Positions 10,801-17,525 of a stretch of 33,147 nt of DNA are shown here, in pieces. The stretch's first letter is position 1. Every line of letters begins with the position of its first letter. The DNA is from Zelonia costaricensis (Eukaryota; Euglenozoa; Kinetoplastea; Trypanosomatida; Trypanosomatidae). The DNA lies in the NCBI GenBank assembly GCA_030849075.1, contig JASAOO010003261.1, forward strand, positions 1 through 33,147, read 5' to 3'. The notes under the pieces are model-generated. The model saw only the letters and a program-made list of their open reading frames with translations, was not told the DNA's origin and did not search any database. Position numbers and translations under genes: made by a program.

Positions 10801-12688
10801 AACGGTCGCCGCTACCCTTCCTGTACACATCCGTGCCCGCAGCGGGTGCCAGCGCTGCCGGTGCTGCTGCAGGCGCGCCCATATCACGGCCCGCTGGCGC
10901 TGCCGGTGCGAAGACCGGTCGGCCCAAGTCGGTGTGCGACGGCGCAGACACCGTCCCACAGGCGCGCGCGTCCAGCCACCCATCCGGCACCTGCACCGCC
11001 TCACGCGCGGCGATCGAGAACGCCGACGCAGCTGCGCCAGCGGAGGTTACCGAGGCTGGCGCGACCGACGGCCGCTGCCGCAGCGCCCCCAGCAGCGCGC
11101 TCTCGCCCGCGCGTGTGAGAATCGCAGCCGGCGACGACGGCGATGTCGCAACGGGCGCCGACACCGCGGATGCCGTCATGGCGGACGCCGAGGCTCCCTC
11201 GCGCAGCCCAAGCAGCCGCCACAGCAGCTGCGAGTGTGGCAGCTTCGACTGCCCGGCGAGGCGCACGAGTAGCGACCACGTGTGCGGCGTGATCCAGGCA
11301 GCCGGCATGTCCTGCGCCACCTCGACAGCGGCGTCGTAGAGGGACTCCTGCAGGAGCGCCTCCAGCAGCAGCGACCGCACGGCAGGCGTCTGGTACAACA
11401 CCCGCGCTGCCGTGTCACGGCGCAGCCTCGTCGCCACCCGCTCCAACGCAAGCGCCGCCGCCGCGGAGGTGCTGCGGTCTCGGCGCGCGGTGTGCAGCGT
11501 CGCGAGAAGAACCTGGCAGGTCAGCGTGGCGGTCGGTACGCGATGGCGCAGCACCACATCAAGCAGTACAGCAGGCGCGGGTGCGTCGGGGTGGTGCAGG
11601 AGCCGCTGCGCCGCCTGCGCGACGTGGCCGCGCTCGAGGTAGCGGCGCAGCAGGCGCTCGAAGGGCTCGTACGCCTGCGCCCGCGTGTACGCGGCGTCGC
11701 GGTAGAGCACTGTGGGTGCGGCGGACGCGGCTGCCGTGGTGGCGTTGATCGAGGACGGCGACGACGACGATGCCGCACCGGCGGCAGCTCCACGAGCGTG
11801 GTGGCGTGACAGCTGGAGGGAGTGGAACGCGGAGATGCGAACGTTGCTGGCGCCGCTGCGCAGGCGACCGAGATAGCCTGCCGCGGCCGCAGGCTCACCG
11901 CTGCTCGTGTCCGCGTCGCCACCGCTGAGCCGCCGCCCCGAGGGCTGCTCCTGCAGCTGGTACGCCCCGCCCACGTCGCAGCCCGGCACCTCGGCGCCGG
12001 AGGAGAGGGCGAGGAACGGCAGGGAGGCATGCAGGCGGTGGCGGCGCAGGAGCGCTGCGGCGAGGGCGGCACCCGTCGTCGCGCGTTCACGACTGGCATC
12101 CGACGTGGTCGTTGTGCCTGCCTCGTCGCCCCTCGTGCTGCTTCCGCGTGATGCGCTGGTGTGTTGGCTGCGTGGACCTCGCGGTGCGGCTGCGCGTGCC
12201 GCTGCCTCGGCTCGCGGCTGTGTCGTGGATGCGGTGTCGGGGCTGCTGAACGACGTCGTGATGGCTTCAGTGCCCGCGTCCTCCTCCCCATGTATCCCTG
12301 CCTGGCCGTTCTCGGTGTCGCGCGCACCGACGAGGGTCGACGAGGAGCCGCGGCGCCGCGAGGAGGTGGTGCTGGCGTGCCGCGTGGCACACATCAGCGC
12401 CGGCGACGGGAGTTCAATCACGTGACCGTGCTGGAGCGCGATGGCGCTGCTACTGGAGGGGCCGTGACGCAGACCAGACGTGAACGGCAAGGTCGTGGAG
12501 CTGCAGGTGCTGCTCATGTGGTGCACCTGGTGCATCGGGGAGGCCGCCGACGCGGTGGCCGCACACACGCGCATGGCCGCGGCGGCAGCGACGGCCACGG
12601 CGGGAGAGCGGCCCCACGCAGCTCCGCTGCGGACGGCGGGGAGGGCCGGCGAGGACGCCGTAGACGGCGGTGGGAGCAAAGGCAGCAT
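4826..12688 (-). CDS. Giant multi-zinc-finger, helical-repeat protein, probably mitochondrial RNA-binding (2620 aa)
   Basis: The N-terminus is rich in Ala, Ser and Arg with few acidic residues for about 115 residues, consistent with mitochondrial import. Paired-helix segments around residues 330-480 resemble pentatricopeptide (PPR)-type repeats. Zinc sites follow: a CxxC...CxxC ribbon at about 1083-1107; a RanBP2-like finger at about 1348-1371 (WVCVWCQERN then CRAC); and four knuckles near 1514, 1743, 1947 and 2116. Three knuckles fit CX2CX4HX4C and the first is CX2CX3HX4C. After each of the last five zinc sites comes a helical stretch ending in a related motif (for example FVLCHIPLAQ, RVLRRIPIDM, RHLLRIPPAY), so a 160-230 residue module recurs five times. 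The tail from about 2555 is RG-rich. RNA binding in mitochondrial RNA processing or editing is inferred by analogy with kinetoplastid zinc-finger and RGG editing-accessory proteins; I cannot name the ortholog. Alternative starts are Met39, Met52 and Met58. Confidence 0.88.
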   Translation of the reverse strand: MLPLLPPPSTASSPALPAVRSGAAWGRSPAVAVAAAAAMRVCAATASAASPMHQVHHMSSTCSSTTLPFTSGLRHGPSSSSAIALQHGHVIELPSPALMCATRHASTTSSRRRGSSSTLVGARDTENGQAGIHGEEDAGTEAITTSFSSPDTASTTQPRAEAAARAAAPRGPRSQHTSASRGSSTRGDEAGTTTTSDASRERATTGAALAAALLRRHRLHASLPFLALSSGAEVPGCDVGGAYQLQEQPSGRRLSGGDADTSSGEPAAAAGYLGRLRSGASNVRISAFHSLQLSRHHARGAAAGAASSSSPSSINATTAAASAAPTVLYRDAAYTRAQAYEPFERLLRRYLERGHVAQAAQRLLHHPDAPAPAVLLDVVLRHRVPTATLTCQVLLATLHTARRDRSTSAAAALALERVATRLRRDTAARVLYQTPAVRSLLLEALLQESLYDAAVEVAQDMPAAWITPHTWSLLVRLAGQSKLPHSQLLWRLLGLREGASASAMTASAVSAPVATSPSSPAAILTRAGESALLGALRQRPSVAPASVTSAGAAASAFSIAAREAVQVPDGWLDARACGTVSAPSHTDLGRPVFAPAAPAGRDMGAPAAAPAALAPAAGTDVYRKGSGDRYVGVGDSASGDAAATAMVPSGAGDAGGASRTPTPQWCALQPAELGYAVEHFDSDAATSAGDFRAAAAAGVLYSHASFQAVLDEVTRERASGAGGSALEVRQRQRALWETTALRLMNVRHGVAFGLDATTTARLLLRGGVFFGAQSSPLLGVHVLQRYLRSCHLLRDQVVASQRLVEAQLHALEAPEEGGVDAASKDGTSTGSVSTTNAATTSAVAKQPPWMSAGKLADLYPRLARAVAPHPAPFLVFFKLIREARDVLSHTGASSSGSGTVLSPSGGDVDGSGLAEEGRASRGHAALPMMHWELAWHTFQQLNRENLAWPSQLDVQGAGDLCLDVLEVLCHGADPWLTLNVARRVSALHVVDGVDMTLWLLHRLDPSHHTEEAREVARRLFRWLLVDVGVHVQPALHRHLVPAARALIRLGLQEELGTLYSAVLDNVYLFSAEHRDSFLHVLRDLVCHACASVLPDGDVYVDRACPNCMAVVPAKDATALPSFRLSADHVERVRERRRQRRQRSRERLNASVRRLQRPGADRSNALAAVARPPRDAADVLRHHLQKKDDAYGEGGPRTADGAVRDDAQQLLLDLSTAPTLLPGVAVSAEYALFPAAAAGGSSGAGAGAVAGSAPQVLDVRAAMEESSRRLELQQAARRYVLAQRGVLDEAGGPAARAVTAGRGAPGDRALPASAALPSALPLSAHALDASTLKYLSTSAAGGASPASADGPWVCVWCQERNTEWSSRVQCRACGAETGPAAPWRRFAYATDTGDVMAELRGRMFNCEARPVDAVVAGYLLMVYRRTFQLRATPADQDRLLRLVEMLCQLQERVLAGYVYTRLVPLAQRRLAAPPLSSLAQVFGQDTASAYRALTAADLTRPDADGVFFDAVFGPQTCRVCFGQHDWHLCPIITRNFAGSGAATAAADGASATAGIEGGSARPAISLSPEEKQRAVLARLAQRIQLAVDSVTSLTEAAASPPGMTSPVAAAAASSASVSARQGTTSPPPLLPPGKPSALLVVEAYTAFVASPFREVFAELHAADTNRLSLLLSRVKQYRRAAFVLCHIPLAQRAAESYLRLIHYFNVTEAEASALLEPRTAAATPPATAAAAAATPLVNFVQVTQTCCMCLDARHASHECPRLGDWLTGVQRLAIAGAASAKSARSSSGYALADLDGDAQLRRRLKAQVDGWTTAGPERLQAFHRYLVHHVDVLRPTNGAAAVGRRTDLDDPLVYAVNRTIVKLARVGQQSEAYRLYAHTPVTCVAASTTEAVLRMSGFSEDAARVLLTHAADEVGATGESPSAAAAAAATALLPAPVAARTAAVPVRQRCLLCFSAAHTFLECPQLQAEATEAARLLRVLRDVGGIACVPDGIGAAAAYVYGEYNAGRLSAELMRSHPELVRELLTIVRRCFATRQLSHGMRVLRRIPIDMVPPDTAYTDLWRAAGLSEEAVVTRQTQLLAVLDAEGLRPSIDAPPPRATYRSAFLAQFSRLLHDDLCRHCYEHGHTIATCPLFHAEVSFGRDYVAAYRMSMMSEQLDRAWQGAYLLKLVDFFASHTLFMPYHIAGVANALNAITAMWCFRSEPGIALRHLLRIPPAYRRRQAFKHVLHCLRVPPADITRLLGGFLFAQDGVGSNGSGGTSAAAGASSTGQQQQQQELVMAQHLLLPRSAIRDVARKHIFDHVPAAVAALEDSEARMADIRARHERRAGAGAGGSMTAELKRSLQEPLAGSGAAAASFEAAVLRRHMQSGDIAQLREDFDPILAELEDAVGMRLGSRHTLFTGAIDILSAAAAAAAASSASAAAAASPMDSGNAETRRSSGAPSGAGTAVGSTSTPVSSSGSPTTATQEAELVSTDVRPRAATAPSASRSSRWTTSSSAPSAAAFNTTAAAASVTRAVVTTHTPSHEEARRETHRRFPKPPTEEDEAGDGVSTRIERRGSRRDDRGPRSSGGGGGTQRDRGGPRSGRWTQPSSSFGGGRDRASGQRGNANSSTRHHPRRSS

Positions 12689-12718
12689 CTGACGCGCGGC
12701 GTACTGCGCGATGAGCTC

Positions 12719-12730
12719 CTGTGGAGGGGG
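12719..12730 (-). promoter_or_regulatory. Possible spliced-leader acceptor for the zinc/helix gene
   Basis: On the coding strand a short CCCCCTCCAC tract runs directly into AG at 12720-12719, 30 nt before the start codon. The pyrimidine tract is short, so the long CA tract further upstream may matter. Confidence 0.4.
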
Positions 12731-12819
12731 TGTGTGCGGGAGTGTGCTGGTACCTCTTCCTCCTCTTCTTTTGCTGTTGCCGCGTAAGTCCTTTAGTGTT
12801 TGCGCACGTCGTGATGCGC

Positions 12820-12821
<2 letters not shown>

Positions 12822-12857
<36 letters not shown>
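12822..12857. repeat. (GT)18 microsatellite
   Basis: A perfect GT repeat, one of the longest in the window. It reads (CA)18 on the coding strand, upstream of the presumed splice acceptor of the zinc/helix gene. Confidence 0.95.
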
Positions 12858-12859
<2 letters not shown>

Positions 12860-13625
12860 ACCGCGTCTTGCGCTCCAGTTCCTAATAGGTCAAGGCGCCT
12901 CGATCACCTCTGCGCCAGTTTCGCGCCCGTATCCGCACGCTCCTCTCGCTTGTGATACCAGCTGGGCCCCCGTCCCACTGCACCCCCCTCCCCGTGGTGT
13001 GCCAGTCGAGCAAGGCAACGCAGCCAAAGGCCCCCACAGGCGTGCGGCACAGACCACGAGATGAGCGAGTCGACTGATGGGTGTGTGTGGGTGTGTACGT
13101 GTACGATACAGGCGCCACAGGTCTGCGCCGGCTCCACTACTTCTACTACAACTACGGCTGCAGGCGCGGGTCGATGTGTGTGTGTGTGTGTGTGACGAGT
13201 AAGAGAGAGAAGGGGGGAAGGGGGATAGGAATGGGAAGGGCGTAGATGATGGCACGCGCGGTGTCGCGTTGCGCTGGAGGAGGGGCATACCAAAGCCCGA
13301 GCACCCCCACGAAGGGCGGCCACTCGCAACGAGCCCGATTGACACCACCGGGCATTCTTGCAAGCCCCGGGCGCCCCACCGCACCCTGTCGGCGAGAGGG
13401 ACAACGCGGGTGGGTATGAGGGCCATGGCACACAAACACTAAACCCCCCTCCCTCCCTTGTTGTGCAAGACCACGTGTGTGTGAAGGGAGCTCACAACTC
13501 GCACAGCGTTCATGTGTGTGTGTGTGTATTCTGGTGCGCATAGAGATACGTGTGCGTGACGGTAGCTGCAGTGGAAGCCCCCCCCCAACAGCAGCGGAGC
13601 GCGCACCGTCCGAGCTCCCGCCAGC

Positions 13626-14834
13626 TTACTGGAACACGCGTGCCGGCTTCGAGTTGAACAGGACCGACCCACGCACGATGCCAACAACCTCGTAGTTCTT
13701 GTACTGGATCGCTCCTCCCACCGCATCTGGCGTGGTGGCAGTACCGGCGACAAGCGCGGAGGTGTGCAAGCCTACGACAGAGTTGCCGCTGCCGGCACCT
13801 GCCGATGATGGCGCCGACGAGGGTGCCTCCGCGTCTGTGCTGCGCGCCCGCTTTCGAGTCGCGCCGTCCACGCGACTGGAGGCCCTCGCAGCAGCAGCAC
13901 CCCCGTGCCGCCCCTGCGCCGCGGTGATGTCATCGAGGAAGAGGGCGTCGAGCGAGAGCGCCTCGGGGTGCTGCTGCAGCCAGTCCGAGAAGAGCAGCGT
14001 CGAAGACGAGTCAGCGGGGGATCGTGACGGCTGTGCATCATCGCCATCGCTACCGTCCACGGGTCCCGCGTCATCGTGCGAGGCGGTGCCCCCCTGCGGC
14101 GGCGGAGGAGGGGTAGAAGATGAAGTCGGGGAGCTGACCACGTCGAGGCGGCGGCGCAGAGATGCCATGCGTCTTGCCGTGCACTCGCGCAGCACCAGCC
14201 ACGGGTGCTTGAAGCTTGAGCGACTACCATTGACGCGCAGCGTGTCGACGCACAAGGTGCATCGCTTCTCGCTCAGTTGATCCTGCTCCACGTGACCAAG
14301 CGGCACCTCGACCACATCCGTTGCCGTCGGCTTTGCGGAGTAGGTTGCTGCTGCTGCAGGTGAAGCGCATGCGTTTGAAGACGCTGACGCGTCACCAGGC
14401 GCCCCCACACCATCCACGTCGCTGTCCTCGTCGCAGTCGCTTGAAGACGCTGAAGAGACCTGCGTGGTGTCGCTGACGGCACCGCCCGTGTGCAGCGTGC
14501 CGTCCTCGTCGTCCTGCGCGACCGTCAGCCCGTGAGCACTTGCAGCGTTCACGCCATCGCTGACGTCCGTGATGCCGGCGGGCTGCTTCGCATCGGCCGC
14601 CTCGTCCGCGCCAGCCGGGGACACGTTCGCAGCGCCGCTCCCGCGGCCTCGCGTGAGCCGTGCGGCGTGTCGCTGCCCCCTTTCCGTGCGTGCGGCACTC
14701 AGCGCGCCGTCGGTGATGACGATGCGGCCCTGCAGCTCCACGATGTCCATTACCGGCACCTCGGCAGCATCCGCGAACACGCGAATGATAGGCGTCGGCA
14801 TCAGCCCGGACGGCGACGCTTCCGTGTGCTGCAT
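13626..14834 (-). CDS. Divergent Ctf8 subunit of the Ctf18-RFC clamp loader (402 aa)
   Basis: Ctf8 works with Dcc1 and Ctf18 in an alternative RFC complex that acts on PCNA at replication forks and supports sister-chromatid cohesion. Three separated blocks match the family in order. The first is an N-terminal MDIVELQGRI (about residues 29-38), corresponding to the family's ELQG strand. The second is a central block at about 168-219 with VEVPLGHVEQ and KHPWLVLRE, corresponding to the LGHL and 'KKPLAVL' parts. The third is a C-terminal YEVVGIVRGSVLFNSKPARV, corresponding to 'Y.VVG.I...ILF..RP.PI'. Yeast and human Ctf8 are about 120-135 residues. The extra length here is two Ser/Ala/Asp-rich insertions (about 50-165 and 222-375), probably disordered. 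The second contains a basic TRKRAR segment that could be a nuclear localisation signal. The assignment rests on motif order rather than alignment scores. Confidence 0.85.
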   Translation of the reverse strand: MQHTEASPSGLMPTPIIRVFADAAEVPVMDIVELQGRIVITDGALSAARTERGQRHAARLTRGRGSGAANVSPAGADEAADAKQPAGITDVSDGVNAASAHGLTVAQDDEDGTLHTGGAVSDTTQVSSASSSDCDEDSDVDGVGAPGDASASSNACASPAAAATYSAKPTATDVVEVPLGHVEQDQLSEKRCTLCVDTLRVNGSRSSFKHPWLVLRECTARRMASLRRRLDVVSSPTSSSTPPPPPQGGTASHDDAGPVDGSDGDDAQPSRSPADSSSTLLFSDWLQQHPEALSLDALFLDDITAAQGRHGGAAAARASSRVDGATRKRARSTDAEAPSSAPSSAGAGSGNSVVGLHTSALVAGTATTPDAVGGAIQYKNYEVVGIVRGSVLFNSKPARVFQ

Positions 14835-14858
14835 GGCTCTGGGAGTGTCTGTGTGTTT

Positions 14859-14918
14859 CTATATGTGTGGGGGGTGGGGGGCGGGCGGGGGTATCGAGGA
14901 AGGTGGACAGGGAAAGAG
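14859..14918 (-). promoter_or_regulatory. Proximal spliced-leader acceptor for the Ctf8 gene
   Basis: The coding strand carries a long C/T-rich tract (purines on plus about 14870-14918) with no internal AG. It is followed by AG at 14860-14859. Use would leave a 24-nt 5' UTR. Confidence 0.6.
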
Positions 14919-15177
14919 TACGCCGGACGCAAAGGACTCGTCTATCCGTGAGACAACAGAGGACTGCGTGACTTGACCTGGCTGCACCCGCTGAGCTGGT
15001 CAATGGGTGACCCCCTGTAGGTGTCTATGTGTGTATGAGGGTGTGTTTGTGTGTATGTATGTGTGTATGCGTACGGTGGTGAAGGTGCGTACGTGCAGGA
15101 TGCAGCTCTGGTGAGTCAAAGCCCGGTCAACGCGCGCTCGGTGCGGGTACGCGGACGAGAACACCGCCCCTGCGTGA

Positions 15178-15216
15178 GTGTGTGTGTGTGTGAGTGTGTG
15201 TGTGTGTGTGTGTGTG
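15178..15216. repeat. (GT)n microsatellite, imperfect
   Basis: A GT repeat with one interrupting A. It reads (CA)n on the coding strand, between the distal acceptor and the Ctf8 start. Confidence 0.9.
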
Positions 15217-15307
15217 CGTACGCGTCGAGAGGTGGTTGGGAGCGGGGCCGCCGTCGTGCTCGCTTTGCGGTAGTGGAAGGTGCCGCCCGCTTGCCGAAGT
15301 CGCAGAG

Positions 15308-15333
15308 CTGGGGGGAGAGGAGAGGGGAAGAGA
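15308..15333 (-). promoter_or_regulatory. Strong distal polypyrimidine/AG splice acceptor
   Basis: An uninterrupted 24-nt pyrimidine tract on the coding strand runs straight into AG at 15309-15308. By sequence it is the cleanest acceptor between the CHCH and Ctf8 genes. If used for Ctf8 it would give a 473-nt leader that contains no AUG. It could instead serve a separate non-coding transcript. Confidence 0.5.
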
Positions 15334-16196
15334 TGGATGGCATCAGCGCATGACGACGTCTGGCGCACGCCAGCTGTCGGCCCAGCCACACACGAACACC
15401 TGCGCATCAGTGCACCGGAGCAGCTCCGGGTTCTCCAGCCTGTCTCAGCGCCGTCGGGATCGCCGCCGTGCGCGGCAGCGCTGCTGTGCTGGAAATACCT
15501 CGAGAGCGCGTGCAGACGCGCTCTCCGAAGCCCTCTCCCTCCTCCGGTGCATCGCATCGCGCCGTGACGGTCCAACACACACACACACACACAGAGAACT
15601 GTGTAACGCCCGCCCCCGCTGCTGCGGCGGCGGCTGCGGCTGCTCGTTCACTAGTGCGAGCCATACAAGACCACTAACACGCAAGACGCTGCGCTGCACC
15701 ACGGCACATCACCCACCTCTTTGCCCTTCGCGTGTGTGTGTGTGTGTGTGTGACGGTCCACAGCCCACTGTGAACGCATCCACGCGGATGTGTCCATGTT
15801 CTCCTTCCAGATTTCTTTTCTTATTGCTTGATCAGCGTACTTGTGAGCCACGCAACACACGTGTTTGACGACAACAGTCACCACAACGGCGATGCACCAG
15901 ACGGCTGGCGCGGGGGGAGCAGAGGTGTCCGACACACGTAGACACACACATACACACACAGGCATGCACGTTTCCAATACACTAGCAAGTCCCGCGGGCG
16001 AGGGCGCGAGAAGGTGACGGTGCTGCTCGCGCGCACGGTCACGTGCGAGCAACGCAGTGGCGGTCCGCGTGCCCCGCAGCGACCCTTCCTCGAGCCATCC
16101 CACACTGCTGGCCTTCCGCCTCTCACCACGCAGGTCCCACCACCACCACCGTGCTCTCCCCGCTTTCCTCTCCCGCCCCGCACGTCCCGCACGCCC

Positions 16197-16859
16197 TCAC
16201 GAGTCCTTCACCCACGGATGCGGCAGCTCACGGTCGGGGTAGTGCTCGCGCCACATCTCCCTCATGATGTTGTTGCGCCCGATGATCTCGCCGTGGAAGA
16301 CGCCAAGGTTGTACTTCCACCGGAACGTCGTGAGCATGTCCACCCAGTCCGGGTTGTCCGGGTCTGGCCGGACGTTGCGCCGCTCAATGTCGTCGACGCA
16401 GTGGAAGTACGTGTCACGCTCCTTCTGGCACTTCCACGACGTCCACATCTTGTCCTGCAGGCACCGCGCCATGGCCTTCTCTGTCTCGGTGCAGCGACGC
16501 TCTGCCTCGTCGCGGACGGTGCTGCGCAGCTGCTGGCCAACCATCGGTGGCAGCCGCAGGGCCTGGATGTGATCGATGGTCTCAAAGTCCTCGTTGTAGA
16601 TCTCCTCGATCAAGTTGGTGTGCTTCGCCGTCGATGACGACGAAGACGACGACGGCACCCACGACGAGCTCGTGCGCTTGGCGTGGGCCGACTGCAGGTT
16701 CGCGTAAGCCTTGCGCTTCGCCGCGTTCTCCTCTGGGGTGCTGATGTCCGAGCTGAGGGAAGCGTCCGGCACTGACCCGTACTCGAACTCGTCCACGGGA
16801 GCATCCCCTGCAGCGGCCGGCACAGGCGCCATCGCTGCCTTGGAGCTTGCCCCGCCCAT
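16197..16859 (-). CDS. Myristoylation-signal CHCH (twin CX9C) protein (220 aa)
   Basis: The protein starts MGGASSKA, a good N-myristoylation signal (Gly2, Ser6, Lys7). No palmitoylatable cysteine is nearby. Residues 8-80 are Ser/Ala-rich and probably disordered. The central part has Cys123, Cys133, Cys144 and Cys154, giving CX9C-X10-CX9C: two helices locked by two disulfides, the CHCH fold. CHCH proteins are usually oxidised and trapped in the mitochondrial intermembrane space by the Mia40/Erv1 relay; some act in cytochrome oxidase assembly (Cmc1 type), others in MICOS. The animal MICOS proteins CHCHD3 and CHCHD6 also combine myristoylation with CHCH, a suggestive parallel rather than proof. 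The C-terminal 60 residues (ending MREMWREHYPDRELPHPW) are charged and aromatic and look folded. The identity within the CHCH family is not settled. Confidence 0.9.
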   Translation of the reverse strand: MGGASSKAAMAPVPAAAGDAPVDEFEYGSVPDASLSSDISTPEENAAKRKAYANLQSAHAKRTSSSWVPSSSSSSSTAKHTNLIEEIYNEDFETIDHIQALRLPPMVGQQLRSTVRDEAERRCTETEKAMARCLQDKMWTSWKCQKERDTYFHCVDDIERRNVRPDPDNPDWVDMLTTFRWKYNLGVFHGEIIGRNNIMREMWREHYPDRELPHPWVKDS

Positions 16860-17525
16860 GTTTACCTCGGCCAGACAGCTAGGCGTGTGACGGTAGTGCC
16901 GGTGTACCTCCGAATTCGCGTGTACGTGTGTGCGTGTGTGTGTGTGTGTGTGTACGTGTGTGTGCGCGTGTGTGCAAGCACGCCGCTGGCGAAGGTGCGG
17001 GGAAAGGTAGGAGAAGGCACTCTGGTCAAGTCAACATGCGAGCCGTAGCTGAAGCGCGTCGTCGTGTTGCCGGCTTGACTTTCAGAAGCGGCGGTGCTCC
17101 GGTCTTGTTCATAAAGTGTCGGGAAGGGGCCTGTGTGGCGCCGTGAAGAGCGGCACCGCACAGTGTCCGGCCGCATTCCTTCAGCACCCCATCTGCCAAC
17201 CTGCGAGCGCGACACCTTGCGTGCCCTCGCGTGTCTCCTGGGTGAGTGTGCAACTTCTCCGCGTGACGGACAGATGCAACATGCCCCCTCCTTCCCCCCC
17301 CCGCGCTTATCGACTTCACCATGATCTCCTGCGTACACACGCGCACACGAACACAAACACGAAGTCCACGTGCGTGGCCAACGGAACTTCAACGCACGCG
17401 CCAACACCCACTGCACAAGCACCACCAAACAGGCGCGGCGCAGGCGGGATCTCCTCCCTCTTCGCAGACACGCCAACACGCACACACAAACACGCACAGG
17501 CACACGCACATGCACATGCACCCTC
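16860..17525. other. Intergenic region between the MGGVCSK gene and the CHCH gene
   Basis: About 0.67 kb with no supported gene. The part next to the stop of the right-hand gene (17335-17522) is a degenerate AC-rich stretch, which reads UG-rich in the mRNA. The part next to the CHCH gene (16926-16976) is GT-rich, which reads CA-rich in the mRNA. It is the shortest gene-to-gene distance in the window and a clear example of the repeat-polarity pattern. Confidence 0.6.
16986..17017 (-). promoter_or_regulatory. Probable spliced-leader acceptor for the CHCH gene
   Basis: A pyrimidine-rich tract on the coding strand (about 17017-16991) is followed by the first AG at 16987-16986. The resulting 126-nt 5' UTR has no AUG and contains a long CA repeat. 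A second AG at 16909-16908 is an alternative. Confidence 0.5.

Larger units (their letters stand above)
12689..13625. other. Intergenic region between the Ctf8 gene and the zinc/helix gene
   Basis: No supported gene. All prominent dinucleotide repeats here read (GT) on the plus strand: 12822-12857, near 13078-13100, 13171-13193 and 13511-13527. A block of about 550 bases (roughly 12890-13440) has mixed, non-repetitive composition unlike the repeat-rich flanks. It lies in the presumed 3' UTR of the Ctf8 gene. The frames in it show no domain and pass through translated GT repeats. Confidence 0.55.
14835..16196. other. Intergenic region between the CHCH gene and the Ctf8 gene
   Basis: About 1.36 kb with no supported protein gene. 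Repeats alternate in orientation from right to left on the plus strand: (AC) near 15940-15960, (GT) near 15734-15752, (AC)9 at 15575-15592, then (GT) at 15178-15216 and 15010-15065. Other intergenic regions mostly show a single switch. The extra alternation together with the acceptor at 15308 leaves room for a small non-coding transcript. Short frames in the 15400-15700 stretch have no recognisable domain. Confidence 0.5.

Noticed and set aside
8717..11272. Long plus-strand open frame (851 codons) opposite the zinc/helix gene
   Set aside because: It lies antisense to a gene with clear zinc fingers and helical repeats. Its composition is Arg/Gly/Ala/His-rich, typical of the mirror of a GC-biased gene, and no domain is visible.
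12890..13435. Minus-strand frame of 181 codons in the Ctf8-zinc gene gap
   Set aside because: No domain. It passes through translated GT repeats (HTHTHT), and overlapping frames of similar length exist in other phases.
15407..15702. Short minus-strand frames in the CHCH-Ctf8 gap as a hidden small protein
   Set aside because: Translations include CVCVCV and poly-Ala and differ between phases. Only a non-coding transcript remains plausible, noted under findings.
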